From IMG/VR virus record IMGVR_UViG_3300030099_003039, positions 1 through 32,369 of that record: a DNA stretch of 32,369 nucleotides. One strand, 5' to 3'. Positions within the stretch are counted from its first letter, which is position 1; each line of letters starts with the position of its first letter. Below are positions 20,922 to 29,784 of this stretch, piece by piece. Origin of the DNA: a virus. The notes beneath the pieces are model-generated. The model had not been told where the DNA came from and did no database searches. It worked only from the letters and a program-made list of their open reading frames with translations. The translations under genes were made by a program, and so were the position numbers.

Positions 20922-22284
20922 TGCGCTCGAGGTCATCAACGCAATCCAAGCGACCGAGGTTCTCAAGAGTCTTAAAAGGCAAAATCCTCTCGCGTTCGCA
21001 TTGCTGTGGGACCGAGCGGAACCGCGTACATCACAGCGTCGGGCGTTTCAGAACACTGGTGATCTGGTCACAATTATTTGCGGTGGCAACAGGTCCGGCA
21101 AGACAGAGGGCTGCGCTCAGTTTGTTTGTGCGCACTTACTGGGGCGTGAGCATGAGGCTACGCAGGCATGGTGCCGGAACAATCAAATCAACCCGATGAC
21201 TATTCCAAATCGACCGAGCACAGTCTGGGCAGTGGCTTTGGATTCAGGAGACTCAAGAGAATACCTCCGACCAGCTATCGCCAAGTATTTGCCTCCAGAC
21301 GCCAAGTGGAGAAACCAGTTTGGTTTTGGACAAGCCGAGGTCCGACTACCACAAGGAGGACGATGCCTTTTCAAGTCAGTCGATCAAGGCAGAGACGGAT
21401 TTCAAGGATCGAGTGTAGATCTGTGCTGGTTCGACGAAGAGCCCAACGATCAGGCCGTTGTAAACGAGTCGCTGATGCGACTGGTAGACAGGAATGGCTC
21501 TATGCTTTTCAGCATGACGCCACTGCGCGGAATGACGTGGCTATATGATCGATGGATTGCAGAACCGCCAGAGGATGCGAGGGTCCACTACATCCACGGG
21601 ATGGACAATCCGCATCTGCCAGCTGGTGCGCTGGAACGTCTGCTGCGTCAGTATGGAACGCATGAACGTGCAGCCAGAGCGAGAGGCGAGTGGACGACGC
21701 TTGAGGGGAGAGTGTATCAGGACTGGCAGAGGCAGAGAAACGTGGTCGCGCCTTTCGAGGTCGATCCATCGTGGGAGACCTACTTCGGAATCGACTGGGG
21801 TACTCGCGCTCCAACAGCGGTGGTCGTCTGCAAGTTAGATCCTGACCAGCGACTCTGGATCGTGGATGAGTACTATCGCAGTCAGGCCACCATCAACCAG
21901 CACGCTGTGGAGATACAGCGCTTGATCGACAAGCACGGTGAACCGGAATGGATCGTATGCGACCCAGAGGACCGTGGAGCGCGGCTCGCTCTTTCACGCG
22001 ATCACGGCATCGCAAATGTGCCTGCTCGTAAGGGACCGAATTCTGTTAGGGAAGGCATCAACCACTTAGCAGAGAGACTGTTGCCAGATGCATCCGAGCG
22101 ACCAGCGTTATTCGTCTTTGATCATTGTCGAAACTTTATTCGAGAGATTGAGTCTTATATCTGGGACGATCGTGGAAGCGGAGAGGGACGTGACCGACCG
22201 AAAGCACAACAGTCCGATCACTTGCTGGATGCCGCGAGATACGTCTGCACCAAGCTGTACCGTGGACAAATGCAGGTAGGATGA
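20914..22284 (+). CDS. Terminase large subunit
   Basis: 456 residues from ATG 20914, chosen because ggag lies 6 nt upstream; the frame is open further back but inside the methylase gene. Walker A is G57-GNRSGKT64, Walker B is VDLCWFDEEP (hydrophobics, D, then catalytic E). The C-terminal nuclease has the RNase H-like FGIDWGTRAPTAVVV strand, IVCDPED and the final SDHLLDAARY Asp. The protein packages DNA into the prohead with ATP and cuts concatemers. The start overlaps the methylase stop by 8 nt (atgaatag). Confidence 0.95.
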   Translation: MNSALEVINAIQATEVLKSLKRQNPLAFALLWDRAEPRTSQRRAFQNTGDLVTIICGGNRSGKTEGCAQFVCAHLLGREHEATQAWCRNNQINPMTIPNRPSTVWAVALDSGDSREYLRPAIAKYLPPDAKWRNQFGFGQAEVRLPQGGRCLFKSVDQGRDGFQGSSVDLCWFDEEPNDQAVVNESLMRLVDRNGSMLFSMTPLRGMTWLYDRWIAEPPEDARVHYIHGMDNPHLPAGALERLLRQYGTHERAARARGEWTTLEGRVYQDWQRQRNVVAPFEVDPSWETYFGIDWGTRAPTAVVVCKLDPDQRLWIVDEYYRSQATINQHAVEIQRLIDKHGEPEWIVCDPEDRGARLALSRDHGIANVPARKGPNSVREGINHLAERLLPDASERPALFVFDHCRNFIREIESYIWDDRGSGEGRDRPKAQQSDHLLDAARYVCTKLYRGQMQVG

Positions 22285-22315
22285 CGCAACAACCCAAAAC
22301 AGGTAGAGTGAAACC

Positions 22316-25135
22316 GTGAGTGATTTGACTATTAGCGATGGACCGTTTGCACGACTGCTTAAAGCTGTTGGGCTTGTCTCTGTGCGACCAGACGGACAGG
22401 TAGAACACAACGCTGGTGCGGACTACGTTCCCGACCACGGATTTCGTTCTCAGTACGATCCAAAGTCTGCACTATCTGTGCTGGCCGCATTTCCATTCCC
22501 GTATGCTTGCGTGACGGCCATTTCAACGGATTTGAGCCAAGTCCCTTTGAAGGTGTACAGAGGTCGTGGGAAAAATGCGGAGATGCTGGATAACCATCCG
22601 GTCCTTGATTTGCTTTCACAACCGTCATCAAGAATATCGGGTATTCAGTTTCGCAGGCAGGTTTACACTGACTCGACGCTTGTTGGAAACTGCTACATCC
22701 TGATCGCTGGCAACAACGAGCCGATGAGTCTTCTACGGCTGCATCCTTCACGCGTAACCGTGAGTCCACTGCAAGACGGTCAGCCAGATAAATACATGTA
22801 TGACGGTGGAGCCATGCCAGCGGAGTACGACTACGAGCAGGTTCTACACGTTCGGTCACCCAGCTGGTCAGACGATCCGACGTCACTGTGGGGAGTTGGT
22901 GCGGTTCAACCTTTGCACCATGACCTCACAACTGAGAAGGCTCAGTCTGAGTTAGCTGCACGCACAGCGTCTACTGGCCAGCCAACGGGAATCCTCTCTC
23001 CTCGGGCAGAAGGTGATTTGTGGAATAAGCGGCAGATCGAGACACTTCGGCAAGCTTACGAATCTCAGATGAGGGCTGGCGGTTCAGGAGTACTCATTCT
23101 CGGTGGACAAGCACAGTTCGACAAGCTGAGTTTCACTCCACGTGAAATGGAATTTTCACAGGTACGAGACTATGTCCGCAGTGCAACGATGGCCGCTTTT
23201 GGCGTGGTCCCAGTGAGATTGGGCATTGAGTCGCAAAACTACGCAACAGCGCAATCCCAGATGAAGCTGTACTGGGAAGGTCTTGCAGGCAGGGCTGCGC
23301 TGATCGACTCCGAGTTTACGCGACTCGCACGCATGTTTGGCGACGATGATGTTTATGTCGAGCACGACTTTTCAAACATTGCTGTCCTACAGGAAAGCAG
23401 AACCGAGCGCGTGAAGCGAGTACTGGACTGGACGTTGATGGGAGTGCCTCTTTCGACAGCTGCTGCATACGAGGGGTTTGACGATCTGCCTATCACGCAA
23501 GCGGACGACGCTCAGGCTGCACAGGACGCACAAGGTCCAGACGAAGATGAAACCGAAGTGACCGATGACTTTGATTTCTTTCACTGGCGTTCCCTTTCGG
23601 ATCTTTCGGAAGCGGTTCAAACGGGGCTTCGAAATCGGGCCAAGGACCACAACGAAGAGGTCGACGAAAAAGGCATGGCAGAGTGGCGCAAGACCACAGC
23701 GTCAACACTTGCGTCGGTATTCAAACGAGGCGTCGGTGCGTATCAGAACAATCCGGGAAGCGTTCGACCGTCCGTTACATCGCCAGAGGAATGGGCATAC
23801 GCCAGAGTGAAATCGTTTATCTACGTGCTGAAAAACGATCGATTCCGATCGGGTAAACACGACACCGATCTCCTTCCAGCGGAGCATCCGCTGTCGTCCA
23901 AAGAGCAGTCCGGTAAAAAAAAAACCTTTGATCTGATCACGGGACGCAAGTACGAGGACATCGACTTTTCCGTTCCCAGTGGAGTCAAAGACGAAATGCG
24001 ACGTGGTCTTGCGTGGCACGAAGAGGGACACAGTGGTGACGGATTGAAACCGGAAACAGTTGCGTGGGCGAGGCGCATGGTGAACGGTCAAGACATTTCA
24101 CCGGACAAAGCAGTAAAAATGCGTGCGTGGCTTGCGAGGCATGAGTCTGACAAAAGTGGCGAGGGCTTCCGTCCTGATGAGGACGGGTTTCCGTCTCCCG
24201 GTCGAGTAGCGTGGGCACTGTGGGGTGGAGACCCAGCAGTCAGTTGGTCCAACAAGCTGGTCCGACAGATGGAAAACGAAGACGAAGAGAAAACCCACGT
24301 CGCATCCGTTGACGAGGCAGTCTGGCGCAACTTTGTGGAGAAGGTGCAGGAGCCAGCTGAAAAACAAATCAGAGACGCGATTGAAGTTTATTTCGAACAA
24401 TACGCGGCTCGAATCGCTCAACGGCTTCCAGATGTTCTGGCCAACTACACAAAATCAATCCTTGCTGGCCCGGTCCCCGATCCAGATATCGTGATCAAGC
24501 AAGGAGACGAGCCGTGGTTAGACGCACTGCTTCAACTGGATATCGAAGGTGCCGCTGTTGACGAAGCAATGCGCGAGTCATTTGCTGATGCGTATAAAAA
24601 CAGCGTCCGCGCTGCGACCGACGCGATGCCGGACAGACTTGCGGAAGAATTTTCCTTCCCTTCACAAAGAATTGACAATTTGGTTGACGAGGACTTAGCA
24701 AACTTCATCGGCAACATCGAAGCCCAGACCAGAACATCGGTGAACGTCACTATCAGAAATGGACTTGCGGAGGGTATGAGCGTGAACCAGTTGCAGGCAG
24801 CGCTGGGCACAAGTTTTGCTTTTGCACCGGATAGGGCACTACGAATCGCACGAACAGAAGCAACGCGAAGTGTGAATGCTGGTGGAGTGCTTGCGTGGGA
24901 GTCTGCCGCTGGAAACGTTGGGCTGGAGGTCAAGTTTAGATGGCTTTCGCAGTCTGGAGCGCGACCAGAGCATGCGGCTCTGCACAATACGCTTAGGGGT
25001 GATGATGGATATTGGTATGCTGGCGGTGTTAAGGCTCCGTCACCGGGCAACTTTGAAGGATCGGCCAAGTTAGCAGCGGCTATGAATATCAATTGCAGAT
25101 GCACATTCGTACCAGAGATTGAAGATGAAGATTGA
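22316..25135 (+). CDS. Portal protein fused to a linker region and a MuF-like head protein
   Basis: 939 residues from a GTG at 22316 (aggtagag upstream); a usual HK97-type portal has about 400-500. Residues 1 to about 400 match the portal family (YACVTAISTDLSQVPLKVYR, LHPSRVTV, GIESQNYATAQSQMKLYWEGL). Then follows an acidic Gln/Asp hinge (about 400-420). A middle part has two patterns I know from phage head proteins: a segment near 490-530 (EEWAYARVKSFIYVLKNDRF, DTDLLPAEHPLS) and one near 545-640 (GLAWHEEGHSGDG, RMVNGQDIS, WALWGGDP). The end (about 840-935; RIARTEATRSVNAGG, NCRCTFVPEIE) matches phage Mu F minor head proteins. Encoding these as one chain fixes them 1:1. Confidence 0.85.
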   Translation: MSDLTISDGPFARLLKAVGLVSVRPDGQVEHNAGADYVPDHGFRSQYDPKSALSVLAAFPFPYACVTAISTDLSQVPLKVYRGRGKNAEMLDNHPVLDLLSQPSSRISGIQFRRQVYTDSTLVGNCYILIAGNNEPMSLLRLHPSRVTVSPLQDGQPDKYMYDGGAMPAEYDYEQVLHVRSPSWSDDPTSLWGVGAVQPLHHDLTTEKAQSELAARTASTGQPTGILSPRAEGDLWNKRQIETLRQAYESQMRAGGSGVLILGGQAQFDKLSFTPREMEFSQVRDYVRSATMAAFGVVPVRLGIESQNYATAQSQMKLYWEGLAGRAALIDSEFTRLARMFGDDDVYVEHDFSNIAVLQESRTERVKRVLDWTLMGVPLSTAAAYEGFDDLPITQADDAQAAQDAQGPDEDETEVTDDFDFFHWRSLSDLSEAVQTGLRNRAKDHNEEVDEKGMAEWRKTTASTLASVFKRGVGAYQNNPGSVRPSVTSPEEWAYARVKSFIYVLKNDRFRSGKHDTDLLPAEHPLSSKEQSGKKKTFDLITGRKYEDIDFSVPSGVKDEMRRGLAWHEEGHSGDGLKPETVAWARRMVNGQDISPDKAVKMRAWLARHESDKSGEGFRPDEDGFPSPGRVAWALWGGDPAVSWSNKLVRQMENEDEEKTHVASVDEAVWRNFVEKVQEPAEKQIRDAIEVYFEQYAARIAQRLPDVLANYTKSILAGPVPDPDIVIKQGDEPWLDALLQLDIEGAAVDEAMRESFADAYKNSVRAATDAMPDRLAEEFSFPSQRIDNLVDEDLANFIGNIEAQTRTSVNVTIRNGLAEGMSVNQLQAALGTSFAFAPDRALRIARTEATRSVNAGGVLAWESAAGNVGLEVKFRWLSQSGARPEHAALHNTLRGDDGYWYAGGVKAPSPGNFEGSAKLAAAMNINCRCTFVPEIEDED

Positions 25136-26195
25136 GCGCACATTCAGCACCAAAGCAAAGACCCGTGGAAGCACTACCAAAGTGGTAGCAAGCACAGGCA
25201 ACCCAGATCGATACGCGGATATCGTGGTGTGGGACAAGGACGCCGATCTCGAAAACTATAAAAACAATCCGGTCGTTCAGTTTGGTCACAACTATGACCT
25301 CCCGCCAGTAGGAAAAACTGTGGCGCTCGAGATCAATCGTAACGGCGACCTCATCGCTGAAATCCAGTGGGACAACAGTCCAGACAATCCGCTGGGGCAG
25401 ACCGTAGCGAGACAATTTGCAGAGGGCTATCTCAGCGCTGTCAGCGTCGGATTTCAACCCGGCGAAAGCGTACCTCGAAACCGTTTACCCAAAGACCATC
25501 CAGCCTATGGTGAAAAAGGAGCGCTCATGTCATCTCCCCGTTTGCTCGAAATATCCGCTGTCCCAATACCCGCAAATGCCGAGGCTCTTGCGATTCGAGG
25601 ACTCAACGGAATCACAAATGAAATCATTGATGTGCAGGATGATTTCGACTCCTACACGGTCGTGTTCCGCAAACTGAAAGCGGACGAGGAAGATGAGGAC
25701 GAGGACATGGCTATGGAAGATGAAGACGAGGACATGGCTATGGAAGATGAAGACGAGGAAGACGGATACGGAAGCGACGACGACGAAGACATGGCGATGC
25801 CGGATGAAGATGAGGAAGATCAATACGGCCACGACGACGACGACGAAGACGACGATGATAAAGAGCATGAGCCTGATCACGACGAAGACGAGGATGAGGA
25901 CGCGCCATCTTCGATGGGAGTAGAGGCACCAGACGGTTACCACTGGATGGACTACGATGGCGGTCCTGTTCTTATGGCAGGCGAGGACGCGAACCACGAT
26001 GGCGCATCCTCAATGTTCAACTTTGAAGTGGTTCAAGAGCACGACCCAGACCGACTGAAGGCAGCGGTCAAGTCTGTACTGCTTCATCTTTTGGCGAACG
26101 ATCCTGTCGTGAGGTCTATGATTAAACCTCGCAGATCGCAGCCCGACAGAAAGAGCAAGAACGCGATGGCAAACTTGTTCGGCATTGACAATTGA
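25125..26195 (+). CDS. Prohead protease, S78 type, with acidic tail
   Basis: 356 residues from ATG 25125, which overlaps the portal stop; a TTG two codons earlier is possible. The N-terminal 160 residues have the HK97 protease pattern: His55 in VQFGHNYD, Ser107 in SAVSVGF and Glu142 in LLEISAVPIPANA, with spacing close to the HK97 triad His65/Ser114/Glu148. Residues about 185-260 are almost pure Asp/Glu with Met, which is unusual. A final helical part (about 305-356) follows. The acidic tail may act as an internal scaffold, since no separate scaffold gene is present; that is inference. It cleaves the capsid N-terminal domain during maturation. Confidence 0.9.
   Translation: MKIERTFSTKAKTRGSTTKVVASTGNPDRYADIVVWDKDADLENYKNNPVVQFGHNYDLPPVGKTVALEINRNGDLIAEIQWDNSPDNPLGQTVARQFAEGYLSAVSVGFQPGESVPRNRLPKDHPAYGEKGALMSSPRLLEISAVPIPANAEALAIRGLNGITNEIIDVQDDFDSYTVVFRKLKADEEDEDEDMAMEDEDEDMAMEDEDEEDGYGSDDDEDMAMPDEDEEDQYGHDDDDEDDDDKEHEPDHDEDEDEDAPSSMGVEAPDGYHWMDYDGGPVLMAGEDANHDGASSMFNFEVVQEHDPDRLKAAVKSVLLHLLANDPVVRSMIKPRRSQPDRKSKNAMANLFGIDN
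25704..25757 (+). repeat. 27-bp perfect tandem duplication in the acidic tail
   Basis: Units 25704-25730 and 25731-25757 are identical and encode DMAMEDEDE twice. A diverged third copy (DMAMPDEDE) lies at 25788-25814. The exact identity implies a recent slippage or unequal exchange event. Confidence 0.9.
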
Positions 26196-26238
26196 TTTCT
26201 ATTCATTTATTTCTCAACACAGCACCGGGAGTATTCCA

Positions 26239-27702
26239 ATGGCTGACAGCATCCTGACCTCTAAACTCGACCTCTCTACAGCGGAGTCTGCTGCGAAAGC
26301 AATGCATGACTTGCACGCATCGCAAAAGGATCTCAAGCGGCAAAACCGTTCGCTCCGCGAAAACATCGACAAGAAAGCTGCCGATCTCAAGCGCATCCAA
26401 AAGCGGATGTCCGAGTTGGAAAAACGCGGTGGTGCTGTATCAGCGTCGAGCAACGTTCAGCTGAAAAAGTATTTGCGGGAAGACGGAACCGTCCGCACCA
26501 ACGGAGAGGCCACCAAGACCAAGTCTTACATGCCCGGTCTCCTTGACGACACTCCAGTATGTGACTGGCAAGCTGACCTCCAACAGGCTGTCGAGCAGTA
26601 CACTATGGTGAAAGCGCTCGCACCCAACGGAGCACCAAAGAGTCTCGCCAAGGTTCAAGAGATTGCATCGAAGGCGCCTGTGGAAGTCCAGCGGATTTTC
26701 GCTAACGACACTGCAATCGGTACTGAGTGGATTCCACAACCTCTGCTCCCAGAGTTTGAGCGTGATTTGGTTTCTGAGCGACGAGTCGCGGCTGCGTTCA
26801 ACACAATGAACCTGCCATCGAAGACCACTCTGCTTCCATTCCTTTCTACGGGTTTCCGTCCGTACATCAAAGCACAAGCCGTTGCGGACGATCCTGCTCA
26901 GTACACAAGCAGCAGCATGGTCACCGCACAGCGCACCATCACCGCGACTGGCTTTGCGGTCAGGGCACAGATTGCAGACGATGCCGAGGAAGACTCAATT
27001 GTAGCCGTTCTGCCAACAGTGCGAGCAGAACTTCTCGCGGCTCTGGTTGATGGTGAAGAAGACGCAATTATCAACGGGGCAACCGGAACACATCCCGATA
27101 CTGCTCTCTCCAGTTGGAACATTCGTGGACGCTGGGGCGATGCCGGACTTGGCTCATCATCCGACCATCGTCGCGCATGGTACGGACTTCGAAACCGAGC
27201 AATCAGTGCATCGTTCGCAAACAACGCGACGAACCGTGCAACGTTCAGCGCAGAAACGCTTCTTGCAGACTTTGCAAAGCTTGATGCGCCACACAGCACA
27301 TCGGGCTCGGTTGTTCTGATCACTTCCCCAGAAGCCTATCTCATCGAGTTGGCATCTATGGATCAAGTGTTGACTATGGAGAAGTTCCCGCAGCCAACTA
27401 TCGTGAACCGCAACCAGCTGGCTCAAGTGTACGGTGCACCAATCATCATCAGTGATTTCATTGATAACGATCTGCAATCGACCGGACTGTACACATCATC
27501 TGGTGGCGGCAAGACAGCCATTCTTGCTGTCAACACTGAGCGCTACCGAATCGGCTCACGACGCGGAGCCACTGTTGAAATCGATAAGGACATAACTCGC
27601 GGAACGCACCAGCTGGTCGCAACCGTCAGAGAGACCTTTTTCTCGATTGACGCGGACACTAAGAAAAACGTCCACGCAGCCATCAACGTCGCAGCCTCAT
27701 AG
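26239..27702 (+). CDS. Major capsid protein, HK97 fold
   Basis: 487 residues from ATG 26239 (gggag upstream); the open frame back to 26185 lacks a good start. Residues about 15-75 are a strong coiled coil (HASQKDLKRQNRSLRENIDKK...), like the delta domain that serves as built-in scaffold and is removed by the protease. From about 100 on the protein follows HK97-type capsids (IPQPLLPEFERDLV, FAVRAQIADDAEED, ETLLADFAKLD, TERYRIGSRRGATVEID, RETFFSID). The long coiled coil and the acidic protease tail are together consistent with scaffold-free head assembly. Confidence 0.92.
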   Translation: MADSILTSKLDLSTAESAAKAMHDLHASQKDLKRQNRSLRENIDKKAADLKRIQKRMSELEKRGGAVSASSNVQLKKYLREDGTVRTNGEATKTKSYMPGLLDDTPVCDWQADLQQAVEQYTMVKALAPNGAPKSLAKVQEIASKAPVEVQRIFANDTAIGTEWIPQPLLPEFERDLVSERRVAAAFNTMNLPSKTTLLPFLSTGFRPYIKAQAVADDPAQYTSSSMVTAQRTITATGFAVRAQIADDAEEDSIVAVLPTVRAELLAALVDGEEDAIINGATGTHPDTALSSWNIRGRWGDAGLGSSSDHRRAWYGLRNRAISASFANNATNRATFSAETLLADFAKLDAPHSTSGSVVLITSPEAYLIELASMDQVLTMEKFPQPTIVNRNQLAQVYGAPIIISDFIDNDLQSTGLYTSSGGGKTAILAVNTERYRIGSRRGATVEIDKDITRGTHQLVATVRETFFSIDADTKKNVHAAINVAAS

Positions 27703-27711
27703 GGGATAGAC

Positions 27712-28095
27712 ATGTCAGTACAAGAATCAGTCACAGTTTCGGCATTCGTCGATACGTCAGCAACCGTTACAACTGGAATCTGTCATGGACAGGCAGGCGA
27801 GTACAAGCTTGAGAGCATCACTCTTGTACCGTTCGCCACACTTGCGGAAGACGGATCTAACAAGTACGTGATCGCCGTCACGCAGGGTTCAGATACCGTA
27901 GCAACATCCTACGACACAAGCAGTAGTGGCAATGCGCTTGCGGCTGCAACGTCCAAGGCGTTGACCGTAACCTCAACTGCCGGAGCCGCTCTGGAGTTTG
28001 GGGCGACCGACGTGTTGAAGTTTGTTTGCACCAAAACAGGCACAGCAAACTTGAAGGTCAACATCGTTTGTGCCTTCAGTAAGGTGCGAGTCTAA
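27712..28095 (+). CDS. Head decoration-like protein
   Basis: 127 residues, 9 nt after the capsid gene. Predicted all-beta, Thr/Ser/Val/Ala-rich, low charge, without signal or membrane segment (VTVSAFVDTSATVTTG, ALTVTSTAGAALEFG). Position and size fit a capsid-stabilising decoration protein that binds the outer shell, but no family motif is seen. Its stop shares one base with the next start (taatg). Confidence 0.58.
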   Translation: MSVQESVTVSAFVDTSATVTTGICHGQAGEYKLESITLVPFATLAEDGSNKYVIAVTQGSDTVATSYDTSSSGNALAAATSKALTVTSTAGAALEFGATDVLKFVCTKTGTANLKVNIVCAFSKVRV

Positions 28096-28391
28096 TGCCT
28101 CGTCTCGCTCTCAAAGGTGACTCACCGCTTGGTTCGTTTGCTGGTGGACATGCAGAAACGAAGGTGCGGTGGTTCAAGGGGGAAGAGCGAGATGTTTCAC
28201 AGGCAACTGCTGACTACCTTCTTGAGACGTTTTCGGACGTGTTCGAGGAGGTAGTCGGCAGTCCTGTTGTGGCGTCTGCTGTGGAAAAACCAGCGGCAGA
28301 CAAAGCAATCAAATCCCCAGCAAAGAAAAAGGCACCAGCCAAGAAAGCCACTGCCACCAAAAAGGCATCCGCTAAAAAGGCGAAGGCATGA
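28095..28391 (+). CDS. Small head-region protein with histone-like Lys/Ala tail
   Basis: 98 residues. The N-terminal two thirds include VRWFKGEERDVSQATADYLLE and may be a small globular domain; residues about 70-98 are SPAKKKAPAKKATATKKASAKK-type repeats like a histone H1 tail. The tail would bind DNA non-specifically. The gene lies between capsid and connector genes, so an internal head protein or a DNA-end binder is possible. The start overlaps the previous stop by one base; its stop overlaps the next start by 4 nt. Confidence 0.65.
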   Translation: MPRLALKGDSPLGSFAGGHAETKVRWFKGEERDVSQATADYLLETFSDVFEEVVGSPVVASAVEKPAADKAIKSPAKKKAPAKKATATKKASAKKAKA

Positions 28392-28564
28392 TCAAAGTAA
28401 AAGCGACATCAGCAGGTACATGGCCCAGTGGCTGTCACTGGACCGAGGGTGAGGTTCGCGATCTTGAAGTCGATAAAGACGAGACGCTTCCGTCTTGGCT
28501 TGTTGAAGTGAAAACCAAGAAATCACCGGCGAAAAAGGCTGCTCCTGTCAAATCTGAGGAGTAG
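28388..28564 (+). CDS. Second small Lys-tailed protein, related to its neighbour
   Basis: 58 residues (MIKVKATSAGTWPSGCHW...KKAAPVKSEE), overlapping the previous gene by 4 nt (atga). It repeats the neighbour's plan: a (V)xW-x-x-GE-x-RD motif, then LPSWLVEV, then KKSPAKKAAP. The likeness (W..GE.RD and YLLE/WLVE plus Lys/Ala tail) suggests an old duplication. The next gene starts 3 nt after its stop. Function unknown, but the tail again implies DNA contact. Confidence 0.6.
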   Translation: MIKVKATSAGTWPSGCHWTEGEVRDLEVDKDETLPSWLVEVKTKKSPAKKAAPVKSEE

Positions 28565-28567
28565 GCG

Positions 28568-29188
28568 ATGGCAATCGTATCCGCAGCCACAGTCAGGGCA
28601 TACATTCCCACCTTGACCGGCGACTCGCAGGACACACTGCTGGACACAATGATCGCTCGTTTTGATGCGATGGCAGCGTCATACTGTAGCTTTCCGAAGC
28701 AAAACAGCGGGGCTGTTTCGTTGGAGGTCGGCACATATCACGAGTATTTCACTGGTGCGACGGACGGTGAAAATGGTCGTGAGTTGGAGTTGATGGTGCG
28801 ACCAGTCGTTTCCATCACGTCGCTGTTTGACGATGCGGACCAGCACTATGACGACACAACAGATCAAATCGATGCCAGCAATTTCATCGTCTACGGAGTA
28901 GAGGGCAGACTGGTTCTAAGAAATGACAAAGAGGATTCATCGTTTTCAGATGCACGACGAGCGATCCGTGTGATTTACACCGCTGGATATTCGGGCGCCA
29001 CCATGCCGAAAGCGATTGAGCACGCTGCTTGTCTACAAGTGGCTCACTGGTATCAGGCGCGAGCGCATATCGGTAAAACCAACGTGTCAAGCGCAGGACA
29101 GACTGCAGCACTAAGCACACTGGAGTTGTTACCGGAGGTCAAGCAGGCGCTGAATCCATATCGTCTGCCATCCACGTGGGTGGGCTGA
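28568..29188 (+). CDS. Head-tail connector protein (gp6-like)
   Basis: 206 residues with helical start (AATVRAYIPTLTGDSQDTLLDTMIARFDAMAASYC), then a strand-rich part (HEYFTGATDGENGRELELMVRPVVSITSL) and RAIRVIYTAGYSGATMPKAIEHAACLQVAHWY, a pattern I know from gp6-like DNA-packaging/connector proteins of HK97-type phages. These form the ring below the portal. The position after capsid genes and before the neck and tail terminator genes agrees. Confidence 0.8.
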   Translation: MAIVSAATVRAYIPTLTGDSQDTLLDTMIARFDAMAASYCSFPKQNSGAVSLEVGTYHEYFTGATDGENGRELELMVRPVVSITSLFDDADQHYDDTTDQIDASNFIVYGVEGRLVLRNDKEDSSFSDARRAIRVIYTAGYSGATMPKAIEHAACLQVAHWYQARAHIGKTNVSSAGQTAALSTLELLPEVKQALNPYRLPSTWVG

Positions 29189-29784
29189 TGGCTACGCTGA
29201 CACCAGAAGAGTTTGCTGCGTTTCTTAAAAAGCAGTCAAAAGGCGAAGTCATTCGCACGCTCAGTAGGTTCGCAGTCAAAAAAGCAGCACGCGCTGAGAA
29301 GTACGCAAAGAAAAACGCTGGATCAAACCTTAACGTCCGAAGCGGACGTCTACGCGCAAGCATTTCTGCGAAAGCTGTTGCGGACGAATCAAACACAATT
29401 GGCATCGTACTTCAAGCTGGTGGTCGTTCCAAAGGCGTCAGCTATGCAAGGATTCACGAAGACGGTGGTGCAAGAGGCGACGGAATCATTCGTCCCAAGA
29501 AAGGAAAGTTTCTCACCATACCGGTCCACGACAGCCTGATCACTGGATCTGGTGTCAATAAGTACGCATCCGTCCGCGATGTGCCAGTGCCGTTGGCTCC
29601 AGCGCAAACGCGGAAGGGACAGATGGTTCTGGTTCATCAGATGACTGGTGAAGTGTTCTATCTCCTACGCAAGCAGGTGCGGATTAAAAAACGTCCATAT
29701 CTGAAACCAGCTGTCGACCGTGTCATGCGTGAGATTGGTCGTGATTTGCGTCCGCTGCTCAGAGGGACGGTGCAGCATGGGTAG
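29188..29784 (+). CDS. Neck / head-closure protein (HK97 gp10-like)
   Basis: 198 residues from ATG 29188, which overlaps the previous stop by one base (tgatg); a GTG at 29176 is possible. Basic, helical start (KGEVIRTLSRFAVKKAARAEKYAKKN), then RSGRLRASISAKAV and ARIHEDGGARGDG, features of the HK97 gp10 type, which binds at the head-tail joint; and KKRPYLKPAVDRVMREIGRDLRPLL near the end, with typical RPYLxPA. Overlaps the next gene by 8 nt. Confidence 0.75.
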   Translation: MATLTPEEFAAFLKKQSKGEVIRTLSRFAVKKAARAEKYAKKNAGSNLNVRSGRLRASISAKAVADESNTIGIVLQAGGRSKGVSYARIHEDGGARGDGIIRPKKGKFLTIPVHDSLITGSGVNKYASVRDVPVPLAPAQTRKGQMVLVHQMTGEVFYLLRKQVRIKKRPYLKPAVDRVMREIGRDLRPLLRGTVQHG

